Positions 30,993 through 39,293 are shown, numbered from the stretch's first letter. The stretch is 40,708 bases of DNA from Oscillospiraceae bacterium (GCA_902778285.1 CACYXC010000025.1:1-40708); one strand, 5' to 3'. Program-made: numbers and translations. Notes: generated by a model not told the origin, from the sequence alone.

Positions 30993-31453
30993 TGCGTGAA
31001 TTCAAAGGGCGCGTGGTCGTCCCCGGCGAGTGCTCGGCGGAGGCCCTGGTCAGTCACGGCGGCTTCAACACCCTCGCCAGCTACCAGATGGCCATGATGT
31101 TCGGAGACCTCAAGGCCCTCGGCCACGACACCGAGGTCAAGTGCGGCGACCAGAACAACCCCGACCTCTACGGCAGGCCCATGATGGGCAAGGCGCTCTG
31201 CCTGCCGCAGACCATCGGCTCCACCACCGGCGGCATGGTACTCTACGCCGTCGCGGCGGCGGGAAAGCAGCCCGCCTGCATGCTCTTCTCCAAGCCCATC
31301 GACTCGCTGGCCGCCTCCGGCGCGATCCTCGCCGACGTGTGGACGGACGCGAAGATGCCCGTGGTGGACATGCTGGGCGACGAGTTCCTCGAGGCCGTGC
31401 AGACCGGCGACACCGTCACCGTCAAGCCCGACGGCGTGGTCGTCGTGGAGTAG
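30992..31453 (+). CDS. Aconitase X small (swivel) subunit, DUF126
   Basis: 153 residues. ATG 30992 overlaps the stop of the large subunit (TGATG) and has GGGAGGTGAGC in front, so the two are coupled. It opens EFKGRVVVPGECSAEALVSHGGFNTLASYQ and has TIGSTTGGMVLYAVAAAGKQPACMLFSKPIDSLAASGAILADV, corresponding to the swivel domain with the Ser-Gly rich active-site loop of aconitases. It must combine with the large subunit to form the active dehydratase. Archaeal and some bacterial AcnX are split in this way. A strong terminator follows at 31509-31545. Confidence 0.88.
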   Translation: MREFKGRVVVPGECSAEALVSHGGFNTLASYQMAMMFGDLKALGHDTEVKCGDQNNPDLYGRPMMGKALCLPQTIGSTTGGMVLYAVAAAGKQPACMLFSKPIDSLAASGAILADVWTDAKMPVVDMLGDEFLEAVQTGDTVTVKPDGVVVVE

Positions 31454-31508
31454 GCGGCGGCTTTGCCCATGTGCGAAAGAACGCCTCCTTAAAGCTCCTG
31501 ACGCAACG

Positions 31509-31553
31509 CCGGGGCTGTGAAACAGCGATGCTTTCACAGCCCCGGTTTTCCTT
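31509..31553 (+). terminator. Terminator of the aconitase X operon
   Basis: A perfect 14-bp stem (31509-31522 with 31532-31545), then TTTTCCTT. It is immediately followed by the tRNA promoter. Confidence 0.88.
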
Positions 31554-31580
31554 GACACATTTTCCCCCGAGTGATAAAGT
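31552..31580 (+). promoter_or_regulatory. Promoter of tRNA-Leu
   Basis: TTGACA (31552-31557), 17-base spacer, TAAAGT (31575-31580), 10 bases before the mature 5' end. Confidence 0.75.
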
Positions 31581-31590
31581 ATCTGCGCAT

Positions 31591-31676
31591 GCCGGTGTGG
31601 TGGAATGGTAGACACCGGGGACTTAAAATCCCCTGGCCGCAAGGCCGTACCCGTTCGAATCGGGCCACCGGCACCA
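31591..31676 (+). tRNA. tRNA-Leu (anticodon UAA)
   Basis: A class II cloverleaf: acceptor arms GCCGGTG (31591-31597) and CACCGGC (31666-31672), discriminator A and encoded CCA (31674-31676). The anticodon stem GGGGA/TCCCC encloses CTTAAAA with TAA at 31624-31626. The long variable arm (TGGCCGCAAGGCCGT) and the T-loop TTCGAAT are clear. It decodes UUA (and UUG by wobble). The integrated element begins downstream of it, but the tRNA 3' end is not visibly duplicated at the far side. Confidence 0.95.
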
Positions 31677-31683
31677 TAACATC

Positions 31684-31728
31684 AGCACAGAGTTGATACA
31701 ATGTATCCGCTCTGTGCTTTGTTATTTT
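31684..31728 (+). terminator. Terminator of tRNA-Leu
   Basis: AGCACAGAG (31684-31692) pairs with CTCTGTGCT (31710-31718); GATAC/GTATC closes an inner stem. TTGTTATTTT follows. It suggests that the chromosomal transcription unit is complete here and that the element starts beyond about 31728. Confidence 0.7.
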
Positions 31729-31792
31729 ATCCCCACGCCGCAAGGCTTTCAGTGAAGCAATCTGTTCACCAGCCTTCAAACTGTTCCATCAT

Positions 31793-31880
31793 GTAGTAGT
31801 TTCGCCAGAGGAAAACGCCGCCAAGCACAAGATATAGTGCTTTAATATCGTTATAATATCTATATTCGTTAAACTACTAC
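31793..31880. repeat. Inverted repeat near the element's left end
   Basis: GTAGTAGTTT (31793-31802) and AAACTACTAC (31871-31880) are exact inverted repeats 68 bases apart; the space between is A/T-rich with further short dyads (GATATAGT, ATATC). It lies just beyond the 3' end of the recombinase gene and could be part of the attachment or recombinase-binding site. No gene is present in 31729-31917. Confidence 0.4.
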
Positions 31881-31893
31881 TATCTATAAAGAT

Positions 31894-31918
31894 ACTCCAG
31901 AAGCACCGCCTCTGGAGT
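31894..31918 (-). terminator. Terminator of the recombinase operon
   Basis: ACTCCAGA (31894-31901) pairs with TCTGGAGT (31911-31918) and overlaps the stop codon of the last recombinase gene on the minus strand; ATCTTTATAG follows. Confidence 0.5.
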
Positions 31919-33507
31919 TATGATCTTACCGTTATTTCCCTGCCGTCCAGCATCGTGAAAATGAGGATGCCGTCCCTGCTGACCGTCACATGATCGACCG
32001 TGGCGTTCCAAAGCTTACCATCAAATTCAGTGATGACGGCAGCCGCGCTGCGGAGGCCCTCGATCATGCTGTCAAGGATCTGTGCCTTGTTCTGGCAGGC
32101 TTCTCTTTCGCTCTGAGCGTCACCGTACTGCTTTTTCAGCTTTTCGTGCTTTACCGCATAACCGTCATAGCGCTGATTGTATTCTTCCTGGTCCTGCTCC
32201 GTCTCGGCGTTCACCATGATGGCTTTGTGCATCAGTCCCTCCAGCACTTCCATCTCCGCCGCCAGTTTTTCCTGTTTCTCAATCAGGTCGGTTTCGTCGC
32301 AAAGCCCCTCTTTCACCGCTTCCAAATCCCCGATGATCCGAGAGCGATCAGAGAGCAGCGGCTCTATTGCCCTGCAGAAAGCATCCTGTATCTGCTGCTC
32401 AGTCAAGTGGGGTGTTTTGCATTTATGCTCCCCGCTGTACTTGCTGTTGCACTGCCAGATCACCCGGCGATACCGGTCCGTGGAGTGCCATACCTTTGAG
32501 CCGTATACAGTTCCGCATTCTTCACAGACGATCTTCCCGGAGAAAGGACTTGCACAGGCTGCCTTGTGATCGTGCTGTGTCCGGCGGGCAATCTCCGCCT
32601 GCACTTTCCGCCACTCTTCCGGATCGATGATTGCCGGATGGCTCTCCGCAACGTAGTACTGCGGGACCTCGCCTTCGTTACGCTTCATCTTCTTCTGAAG
32701 GTAATCTACGGTGAAGGACTTTTGAAGGAGCGCCGCGCCCATGTATTTCTCGTTGGTCAGGATGCTCTTAACCGTGTTGGGCTGCCATTTCTTCTTCCCG
32801 CCCGGCGTCGGGAACCCGGCTTGCGTCAGCTTGGACGCGATGGTGCAGTATGTCTGCCCCTCCATGAACCAGCGGTATATACTGCGGACAATCTCCGCTT
32901 CCGCGGGATCGATCTCCGGCTGGCCGTCCGGCCCTTTCCGGTAACCCAGGAAGCGATTGTACGCCATACTGACCTTGCCGTCCGCAAAACGCTTTCTCTG
33001 GCCCCAGGTGACGTTCTCCGAGATACTGCGGCTCTCTTCCTGGGCCAGCGAGGACATGATGGTGATCAACAATTCGCCCTGAGAGTCCAGCGTGTAGATA
33101 TTCTCTTTCTGGAAGAATACTTCTACGCCGTGTTCCCTAAGTTTCCGGACGGTGGTCAGGCTGTCCACGGTGTTGCGGGCGAAGCGACTGACGCTCTTGG
33201 TCACGATCAGATCGATACCCCCGGCGAGCGCGTCCGCGATCATGGAATTGAAGCCGTCGCGGTTTTTCGTATTCAAGCCGGAGATCCCGGCGTCCGTGTA
33301 CACTTTCACGAATTCCCAGTCAGGATTGGCCTGAATAAAATTGGTGTAATAATCCACCTGTGCCTCGTAGCTGGTGAACTGCTCGTCGCTGTCCGTAGAC
33401 ACGCGCGCATAGCCTGCCACACGGCGCTTTTTTCTTTTATCCGCTACTTTTCCTATTATCGGATTCGTCTTCGCGGGGATTACCATCACGTTTTTAGCTG
33501 TTGCCAT
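31918..33507 (-). CDS. Large serine recombinase (site-specific integrase), 529 residues
   Basis: The resolvase domain begins RRVAGYARVSTDSDEQFTSYEAQVDYY with the catalytic Ser at about 37, followed by LIVTKSVSRFARNTVDSLTTVRKL and LITIMSSLAQEESRSISENV. The recombinase domain (LGYRKGPDGQPEIDPAEAEIVRSIYRWFMEG) and a zinc-ribbon (CEECGTVYGS, WQCNSKY, CKTP) come next. A coiled-coil tail (about 395-470) and a C-terminal domain end DGREITVRS. It cuts and rejoins DNA through a Ser-DNA link, integrating or excising the element. The start lies 14 bases inside the end of the upstream recombinase gene. This is the last gene of the minus-strand operon. Confidence 0.95.
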   Translation of the reverse strand: MATAKNVMVIPAKTNPIIGKVADKRKKRRVAGYARVSTDSDEQFTSYEAQVDYYTNFIQANPDWEFVKVYTDAGISGLNTKNRDGFNSMIADALAGGIDLIVTKSVSRFARNTVDSLTTVRKLREHGVEVFFQKENIYTLDSQGELLITIMSSLAQEESRSISENVTWGQRKRFADGKVSMAYNRFLGYRKGPDGQPEIDPAEAEIVRSIYRWFMEGQTYCTIASKLTQAGFPTPGGKKKWQPNTVKSILTNEKYMGAALLQKSFTVDYLQKKMKRNEGEVPQYYVAESHPAIIDPEEWRKVQAEIARRTQHDHKAACASPFSGKIVCEECGTVYGSKVWHSTDRYRRVIWQCNSKYSGEHKCKTPHLTEQQIQDAFCRAIEPLLSDRSRIIGDLEAVKEGLCDETDLIEKQEKLAAEMEVLEGLMHKAIMVNAETEQDQEEYNQRYDGYAVKHEKLKKQYGDAQSEREACQNKAQILDSMIEGLRSAAAVITEFDGKLWNATVDHVTVSRDGILIFTMLDGREITVRS

Positions 33508-34783
33508 TACGAATTGCCTCCTGTCTCTGCTTTTCGCGCTCTCTGGCGTGTTGTTTCATTTCCGGCGTCCAGGAGTCTGCCCGGGAGCGGTCTTGCCAGC
33601 AGGCTTCCTGTGTGGTACCATCTTTATAAAGAAAGACCAGCCGGTTTCCCGCTTCAGCGCGGATGGCCGCCAGGTCTTCTATGACAATATCTGCCGTCAG
33701 GGAATCCAGCACACGCTCCGGAATAGCCTTGGATGGGCAGGCTGCCTTGCCCTGCGTGTTGTAAGTTGTGCAGATCCATACAGGCCCACCGTGAGTCATT
33801 TTTCTGGAGTACCGCGCGCCGCAGCAGCCGCAGGTGATCAGTCCGGAATAGGGATACCGTTTTGTGTAATCCTTTGTCGGTGGAGCATACCGATCTGCGC
33901 GCCGTACCATTTCTTCCTGAGCAGCGTTATAGTCGTCCAGGCTGATGATGGCTTCGTGGGCGTCGACGGCATGATACTGCGGCATTTGCCCGCGGTTCTT
34001 TACGTCGCGCTTGGTCAGGTGATCCTCTCGGAATGTTTTCTGCAAAAGCAGATTGCCCGTATAAGTGTAGTTTTTGAGGACGCTGGCAATACTGTTTTTC
34101 GTCCATCTGTTCCCGTAGCGGGTGAGAATCCCTTCAAGATTGAGCTTTTTTGCAATGCTCCGCTCACCCATGCCAGAAAGGTACATTTCGTATATGCGAC
34201 GTACCGTCTCCGCTTCTGTCGGCTCGATTACGTAACGGCCATCCTTAAAGCGGTAGCCCAGGACCGTACCATCGCAGGGAATCCCCGCCTCGAAGTTCTT
34301 CCGGATCCGCCATTTCCGGTTCTCACTGACAGATCGGCTTTCCTCCTGCGCATATGACGCGAGAATGGTTAGCATCAGTTCTCCCGCTGCCGAAATCGTA
34401 TGGATATTCTGCTCTTCAAAGAAGACGTCCACCCCGAGCGCTTTCAGTTCACGGGCGGTTGCGAGAAGCGTAACCGTGTTCCTGGCAAAGCGAGAGATGG
34501 ACTTCGTTATGATCATATTCACCTGTTTCTCCCGACAGGCCTGCAGGAGCTTCTGGAAATTCTCCCTGCTGTCTCGGGTGCCGGTCTTGGCCTCGTCCGC
34601 GAACACGCCGGCGAATTCCCAGCCAGGCGTCTTCTGGATCAAATCGCTGTAGTAGCTGACCTGGGCGGAGAGCGAATGCAGCATGGCGTCCTTGCCGGAC
34701 GATACGCGGGCATAAGCCGCCACCCGCTTCTTCTTCGGAGTATTTACGCCCGGAACGGTGCGTTTTTCCACTTGCTTTCCCAT
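33494..34783 (-). CDS. Large serine recombinase, second copy (429 residues)
   Basis: ATG 34783 is chosen for GGAGG 5 bases ahead (an in-frame ATG at 34804 lacks a site). The resolvase domain has VAAYARVSSGKDAMLHSLSAQVSYY with the catalytic Ser at about 28, then MIITKSISRFARNTVTLLATAREL and LTILASYAQEESRSVSENRKWR. The recombinase domain and a zinc-ribbon (CGCCGARYSRK, WICTTYNTQGKAACPSK) follow. It is about 100 residues shorter than its neighbour and lacks the long coiled-coil tail, so it may act as a partner. The two proteins are clearly related but divergent. Overlapping paired large recombinases are common in these elements. Confidence 0.93.
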   Translation of the reverse strand: MGKQVEKRTVPGVNTPKKKRVAAYARVSSGKDAMLHSLSAQVSYYSDLIQKTPGWEFAGVFADEAKTGTRDSRENFQKLLQACREKQVNMIITKSISRFARNTVTLLATARELKALGVDVFFEEQNIHTISAAGELMLTILASYAQEESRSVSENRKWRIRKNFEAGIPCDGTVLGYRFKDGRYVIEPTEAETVRRIYEMYLSGMGERSIAKKLNLEGILTRYGNRWTKNSIASVLKNYTYTGNLLLQKTFREDHLTKRDVKNRGQMPQYHAVDAHEAIISLDDYNAAQEEMVRRADRYAPPTKDYTKRYPYSGLITCGCCGARYSRKMTHGGPVWICTTYNTQGKAACPSKAIPERVLDSLTADIVIEDLAAIRAEAGNRLVFLYKDGTTQEACWQDRSRADSWTPEMKQHAREREKQRQEAIRNGNS

Positions 34784-34853
34784 AGGGTCCTCCCTTTGTA
34801 TCAAGTTTATGCTGATGCTATTAACGCTCTGATCCCGGATAATAGCAAGTCAT

Positions 34854-35081
34854 TTATGCCGCTTCCGCCAGAATACTTTTCTCCGGGAAGCCGTACCGGC
34901 GAGCGAGGATCTTGCAGGCCCTAACGTAGTCCTTCTGATCCAAACTGCCAGAGTGGATCATGCCGCGGAGCAAGGAAAACGACGCCTGGTAGTACAGCAT
35001 GTTTTCAAAGCTGTACGGATCGTTTCCGCAGGGCTGCAACATAGCAGGCGCGGCAGCAGTATTTTCGATTTTTGTTGCCAT
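34854..35081 (-). CDS. SHOCT-like small protein (75 residues)
   Basis: ATG 35081 follows AAAGGAG at 8 bases. The 75 residues include YYQASFSLLRGMIHSGSLDQKDYVRACKILARRYGF, fitting the short SHOCT domain (a C-terminal oligomerisation motif of the form L-x-G-x-I/L-x-x-x-(D/E)-(F/Y)). It ends 70 bases before the recombinase gene and shares the operon. Its start overlaps the end of the HTH/zinc-finger gene by 77 bases in another frame. Both frames have good sites, so both are kept. SHOCT-like proteins often sit beside recombinases in Clostridial elements; their role is unknown. Confidence 0.7.
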   Translation of the reverse strand: MATKIENTAAAPAMLQPCGNDPYSFENMLYYQASFSLLRGMIHSGSLDQKDYVRACKILARRYGFPEKSILAEAA

Positions 35082-35391
35082 AGCTTTCAAACTCCTTTCC
35101 GCAGTATTGGCATACCAGATGATAGTATGCTTTCCGATTGACCTGATCCTGATGACTGTTCCACCATGCATTGCGGCAAGAATCGGAACAGTACTTCTTG
35201 GCCCGATTTCCGCGCGGCTGGATCACAGGCCTGCCGCAGTACCGGCATGTCCTGGTGTTTGGGATATCCGGGTGCCGGCGGATATGGGTATAGACGGTGT
35301 TCACCGACAGCCCCAGCGCGGCCGCGATCGCCGGCGGTTTTATGCCATCGATCCGCATATTGTCGATGGCGGCTCTATCTTCCTGACGCAT
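35005..35391 (-). CDS. HTH protein with two zinc-finger-like motifs (128 residues)
   Basis: ATG 35391 has GAGAGGAG in front. A helix-turn-helix occupies the first 40 residues (AIDNMRIDGIKPPAIAAALGLSVNTVYTHIRRH), of the sigma-70 region 4/resolvase HTH type. Two treble-clef-like motifs follow: CRYCGRPVIQ...KKYCSDSCRNAWW (about 49-76) and CQYCGKEFES...RKYCCRACYVAA (about 93-121). It is most likely a DNA-binding regulator or recombination accessory protein. The similar CxxCG...C zinc pattern at the C terminus of the DUF6076-like protein at the other end of the element is notable. Confidence 0.75.
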   Translation of the reverse strand: MRQEDRAAIDNMRIDGIKPPAIAAALGLSVNTVYTHIRRHPDIPNTRTCRYCGRPVIQPRGNRAKKYCSDSCRNAWWNSHQDQVNRKAYYHLVCQYCGKEFESYGNKNRKYCCRACYVAALRKRSVQL

Positions 35392-35745
35392 GATGATCGC
35401 TCCTCTCCATGTGCGTTTGGTATAGGAAAAGGCCGCATCCCAGTCTGGATACGACCTGTTTTGGACAGTGTTTGAAAAAGGGTTAATTACCCGTTTGAAT
35501 TCGCTTTTTTTGTGCGTGAGGGGGCGCGTCGGTCTCCAGGCTTGTGCTTTTACCCCCCCCTCCCACTGGATGTGACAAAAGGGACAGAAAGGACAAAAGT
35601 CATGAGAAGTTCATGAGCGGCATCTCTCTGGCGTGACAAAAAGGACAAGACGGACAGTATGCTTCAAGAAGGGGAAGGCAGTCTTGCGACCACCTTCCCC
35701 TGCAAGAGAATCAAGTTTCGTCCCGATGTTTATGCCTGTGTGTTC
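35392..35745. other. Spacer with periodic GACA repeats and a terminator
   Basis: About 350 bases without a recognised gene. GACA occurs at 35574, 35583 and 35592 and again at 35635, 35644 and 35653, each triplet with exact 9-base steps, the triplets 61 bases apart. A poly-C run lies at 35553-35561. GGGGAAGG/CCTTCCCC at 35671-35700 is the terminator of the 109-residue gene. The periodic GACA sites could be binding sites (iteron-like) or the trace of an in-frame coding repeat. Confidence 0.4.
35671..35700 (-). terminator. Terminator of the 109-residue gene
   Basis: GGGGAAGG (35671-35678) pairs with CCTTCCCC (35693-35700); TTCTTG follows on the minus strand. Confidence 0.6.
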
Positions 35746-36075
35746 TCAGTCGTGAACATCGTTCTTCTGGTCTTCCAGAACTTTGGCAATAAACCTGAGC
35801 GCGGTGATAATCGTTTCAAGCTCTGCGTCGCCTCCGAGGAATACCTCCACGCTCTCCGATCCAAACTTGTCCTCTGAAACTCGGGCCTTTAGGTCCGTGC
35901 CCCCTTCGTCCTTGATTCGGAAATAGGTACGGCCGCCATGCCCGGTATCACCGCCCATATAGCCGGTTGTTCCCGCTTCCACGGAAAGAACATTGCAGTT
36001 ATAGATGTCCCTTGCGTATGTTGTAATTCTCGTCCCGTCGGGAAGGATCCTCTGATTTTCCTTGATTTCAAACAT
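35746..36075 (-). CDS. Element-borne protein, unknown (109 residues)
   Basis: ATG 36075 has GAGGAG 8 bases ahead. The protein begins MFEIKENQRILPDGTRITTYARDIYNC and continues through a Gly-rich middle (GTTGYMGGDTGHGGRTYFRIKDEGG) that looks like beta strands, ending in a helix (LETIITALRFIAKVLEDQKND). No family was recognised. It lies 111 bases after the primase gene and is expected to be a single-domain soluble protein. Its position in the primase-to-recombinase operon suggests an accessory role in the element. The frame is clean and complete. Confidence 0.65.
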   Translation of the reverse strand: MFEIKENQRILPDGTRITTYARDIYNCNVLSVEAGTTGYMGGDTGHGGRTYFRIKDEGGTDLKARVSEDKFGSESVEVFLGGDAELETIITALRFIAKVLEDQKNDVHD

Positions 36076-36185
36076 AGTAAAAACTCCTCAAAAATGTATT
36101 TGCCTGCGTTCAGGCCGGCAGACGCGGCCAAAGGGGCGGAATTGAAATCAGCGCATAGGCATCACCTCCATAGATGCTCGGTACG

Positions 36186-38676
36186 TTATCCGGTCAGGAC
36201 GGCAGGATTGACCAGATAAGTTGGATTGGCAGGCCTGCCACCGGTAGCGTAATTGCCGTCGTCCTTCACTGCGAGGTACCCGTATTCGACCAGCCGGTTC
36301 AGGACGGGCTGGACTTCCTCAGCGGTTTTGAAGCTCCGGCAGATCCGCATGATGTCCCGACGGTTCACTTCGGTCAGCCCATACTTGCTGATGGCGCTGA
36401 GAACGTATTTGCACTGCTTTACAGCGGGGTCAGCCCCCATCAGGCTGTAGGCGGCACGGGCGTGCTCCAGATAGTACCGGCCGATGCGAATGGCGTTGGC
36501 CATCGTCTCCCCGGATACCACCAGATCGGCCGCGTCCATCTCGAAGGGATTGGAGACCATGACGCTGGACCGGCACAGGAGTGCAGAGATCCGCAGGACT
36601 GCGCCGGTGAGCTTACCGGCCCAGTCGGAGATGTCGCTGTATTCCTCCCGAAGCTTCGGCTCCAGCTCATTGGCGAACTCCTCAAGCAGCTTGTCCGCTT
36701 CCGCAGACAGAGGGATGATCTGGGGCACCTCTCCCGCTTCCTCCTCCAGCAGATCGCGGATCACGAACTCATAGGTTGTGGCAACTTCTGCGGGAATCGA
36801 TTCGCTTCGGTATTTGCGGGAGCCCACTTTGGAAGTGGGCATGCAGTACAAAAAGCGGGCGGTAAGGCCTCTCCCACGGAACGTGCTGTTCTGCATCATG
36901 CCGGAGAGCACACTGGGCTGGACCGCCAGGAGGACGGTCAGGGCCGGATGTTGGATCGTCTCGCTGCTACGGCCGATGCGGTTGACACGGAGACTGTCGC
37001 CGGCGTGAGCTTTCAGGAAGACGTCGATGTTCACGTTCTTGCTGTAGATGCCGGCAAGCAGATCAAAAATGCCGCCCTCCGCCGAGACAAGGCCCGCAAC
37101 ACCGCCGTTGTCCGCCAGAATGGATGTGAGCTTTTCCGTAGTCACATCGTCGGTGTACAGGCGCAGAGGATGCAGTTCCACGAAATTCGCAATCTCCTCG
37201 CCGACTTCCTGCAGCTCCGTTTCATCGGCTTTTCCCTTGGAGACTTTCTCGATGATGGCGGCCTTTTTACGCTCCAGCACCCGCTTAGCCATCTGGTTGA
37301 CTTCCAGCTTCGCGGACAGCTGTTTGTTGTATTCGGCTTCGTATTCGCTCATGAACCGGGTCATCAGGCTGATGACAGCGGATTTGCGCTCGGCCGGCTC
37401 CGCGACGTTGACAGCGTAAAGATTGACGGGTTCGATCCAGTCGTCTTTGCCCCGCACTTTGTATTTTCCCTGCATGGTCAGCGCCACGATAGCGAGCGCG
37501 GCGGTTGCCGCCATGTCCGGAGGCGTCTGTGTACTCTCCGCCACGGCGTGCACATAGTCCGCGATCGCGTCCGGGAGCGCATCGACCGGGAAATCCGGGA
37601 GGCTGATCTCGTCAAAGGGAATGGGCTGCTCCCACAGAACCGGCCCCCTTTGTGCTTTGCGCAGCAGGGCAGTCGGAGCTCTTACACCGCAATCCTGGCC
37701 ACACTGAAATCCCAGGTGCTCCTGGATGAACCTGCAGGTGTGGGGCTTGTTGGCCTTCACCGCATTCTCAAACTTCTTCTGGGTTTCGGCGTAGGAATAC
37801 CCGGGGTAGGGCTTGCTGATTTCATGGATCATCTCCTGCCCGTCTGAAGTGAGCGCCAAATTCGTGATCGCCGCATGCCACATCGGTTCCGGCAGATTCT
37901 GCGCTTCGTCGCGGCAATGCTGAAGGAACGCACAGCCGTCCATCAACTCCTGCGCACTGCCGCTGCCCATCATGGCAAAGGCGTCGGAAGAATCGAGGGG
38001 GACAGCCGTGGCTGTTGGCTGTTCTTCAACAGTCGAATACGGTTCGAAATCCGCCAGATCATACCTGATGCCGGAGCTGTATATAACCTGACAGCAGGGA
38101 TGCTCCTCGGTTTTGAAGTTTGTTGTCCCTGGGGTGCGCAACATACGGGGAAGATCGTAGACGGCGTCAAAGCGCCAACCGTGCTCCTGCATCGCACGGC
38201 CGTTGATGTAACGCTCCCAGCCTTTGAGACAGGTTTCCGCTTTGTCCCGAAGCTCGTCCGTATCCGTTCTGTATGGCGTTTTCAGCAGCCAATAGGCATG
38301 GATACCGTTGCCGGAATCCACCGCGAGAGATATGGGGATGGGAAGGCTGTTCAAAAATGTGAGCAGTTCCTCCCTGGATTCCGGGAGACGGGTCTCCTTG
38401 TGCGCGGACCCTTTGACGTCATAATCTGCGAAGAGCGTGACCAGCCAGCCAACGCCCCGCCTCGCGGCTGTTTTTCCCCAATGATTTTTCGCGGGGACTG
38501 ATGCCGATATAGGTGTTGTACTTCGTACCGCACTTTTGGGCGAAGAGAGCCATCTGTTCAAGCTGATCCGGGGAAAACCATTTGGTGAGCATACTGGCGC
38601 CAACTTTGGCTGTAACAGAGAGCGCTCCGCTGGATAAGCCGTTATACAGTGCCTGCAGATACTCAAGCGTATCCAT
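36186..38676 (-). pseudogene. Primase/helicase-like protein (DUF3987 family), frameshifted by a 4-bp tandem duplication
   Basis: The true start is ATG 38676 (GGTGAG site), giving MDTLEYLQALYNGLSSGALSVTAKVGASMLTKWF. The frame breaks near 38441-38451: the plus strand reads CCAG CCAG CCA, and removing one CCAG restores REAGRWLVTLFADYDVKGSAHKE. The remaining 750 or so residues are open to 36186. The N-terminal part has the primase-type acidic motif FADYD with HAYWLL. The rest is DUF3987-like (PDFPVDALPDAIADYVHAVAESTQTPPDMAATAALAIVALT, then VNLYAVNVAEPAERKSAVISLM as the ATPase loop region). It is the main replication-type gene of the element. The lesion may be a slippage event, a reversible switch or a read error. 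Confidence 0.8.
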
Positions 38677-38708
38677 GCTGTCTCACCTCCCTCGCCGCTG
38701 TCTTTCTT

Positions 38709-38894
38709 TCATGACTGCGACCCTCTCTCCGTCTGTTTAGCCAGCCATTTACGAAACCCTTCTACCGGGATCAGAATCCGCGTTCCTATCCTCAACACAG
38801 GGAAGCCCTCCGTCTTGGTAAGTTCATACGCCTTCGGAAGGCTGATTCCCATCTGCGAGGACAGCTCCTGCACACTCATCGTAGATTTTTCCAT
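38709..38894 (-). CDS. Excisionase-like HTH protein (61 residues)
   Basis: ATG 38894 has AAGGAGG in front. The 61 residues (start MEKSTMSVQELSSQMGISLPKAYELTKTEGFPVLRIG) fit the short MerR-like excisionase/HTH_17 fold: the helix-turn-helix SVQELSSQMGISLPKAYELT and the wing FPVLRIGTRILIPVEGFRKWLAKQ. Such proteins bind near attachment sites and direct recombinases toward excision. It lies 32 bases before the primase gene in the same operon. Confidence 0.85.
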   Translation of the reverse strand: MEKSTMSVQELSSQMGISLPKAYELTKTEGFPVLRIGTRILIPVEGFRKWLAKQTERGSQS

Positions 38895-38926
38895 TTGTTC
38901 TATTCCTCCTTAAAATTGTATGGAAA

Positions 38927-38960
38927 AGCCACCAGTTGAGCATTTGCTCGCTTGGTGGCT
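38927..38960 (-). terminator. Hairpin between the 55-residue gene and the excisionase gene
   Basis: AGCCACCA (38927-38934) pairs with TGGTGGCT (38953-38960), with an inner GAGCA/TGCTC stem. On the minus strand TTTTCC follows, so it may terminate or attenuate transcription from the divergent promoter before the excisionase gene. Confidence 0.55.
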
Positions 38961-38970
38961 ATCTTCCTAT

Positions 38971-39138
38971 TTACTTAAGAACAATCGCTGCCCGACCGCC
39001 TGTTCGGATCCTCTCAACCGCGTTATATACGGTCAGATCTTTTGCCCCATAGGCATTTTTCTTCTCGATCTTTTTTTCAAGCTTTTGGTACATGTGCTTT
39101 AGCCTTCTGTTTCTGCGTTGCCTTTCTCTGTTCCTCAT
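38971..39138 (-). CDS. Small basic protein (55 residues), first gene of the element operon
   Basis: ATG 39138 has GAGGT 8 bases ahead and the stop is TAA at 38971-38973. The protein begins MRNRERQRRNRRLKHMYQKL and continues EKKIEKKNAYGAKDLTVYNAVERIRTG; almost a third of the residues are Arg or Lys, mostly in the first 27. A basic helical head followed by a short helix-loop part suggests nucleic-acid binding. No family was recognised. It is the first gene behind the minus-strand promoter at 39261-39289 and could autoregulate the element. Confidence 0.6.
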   Translation of the reverse strand: MRNRERQRRNRRLKHMYQKLEKKIEKKNAYGAKDLTVYNAVERIRTGGRAAIVLK

Positions 39139-39246
39139 GTTATTTACCTCGCTTCCTGTTTTGGGATAGACTCCCCCCTTGGGAGACGGCCGCGGGAAAA
39201 GTTGTGGTCAACCGCATGGCCGTGAAAACAATTGTGTGCTTTGCTC

Positions 39247-39275
39247 TTGTTTTCGACGTAATTATACGCTATAAT
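39247..39275 (+). promoter_or_regulatory. Plus-strand promoter of the DUF6076-like gene
   Basis: TTGTTT (39247-39252), 17-base spacer, TATAAT (39270-39275), 56 bases before the GTG at 39332. It overlaps the opposite promoter, so the two cannot fire together. Confidence 0.65.
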
Positions 39276-39289
39276 GTCGCCGATGTAAA
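39261..39289 (-). promoter_or_regulatory. Minus-strand promoter of the element operon
   Basis: On the minus strand: TTTACA (39284-39289), 17-base spacer, TATAAT (39261-39266). It overlaps the plus-strand promoter by 15 bases. Confidence 0.65.
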
Positions 39290-39293
39290 ACAT

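Noticed and set aside
31591-31900. tRNA 3' end as an attachment site for the element
   Set aside because: No copy of the tRNA-Leu 3' end was found near the right border, and the tRNA terminator lies between it and the element. Serine recombinases usually do not need tRNA sites.
36076-36185. Tiny gene behind GGAGGTGATG on the minus strand near 36170
   Set aside because: The frame from the best ATG stops after two codons; alternative frames lack a start at the right distance.
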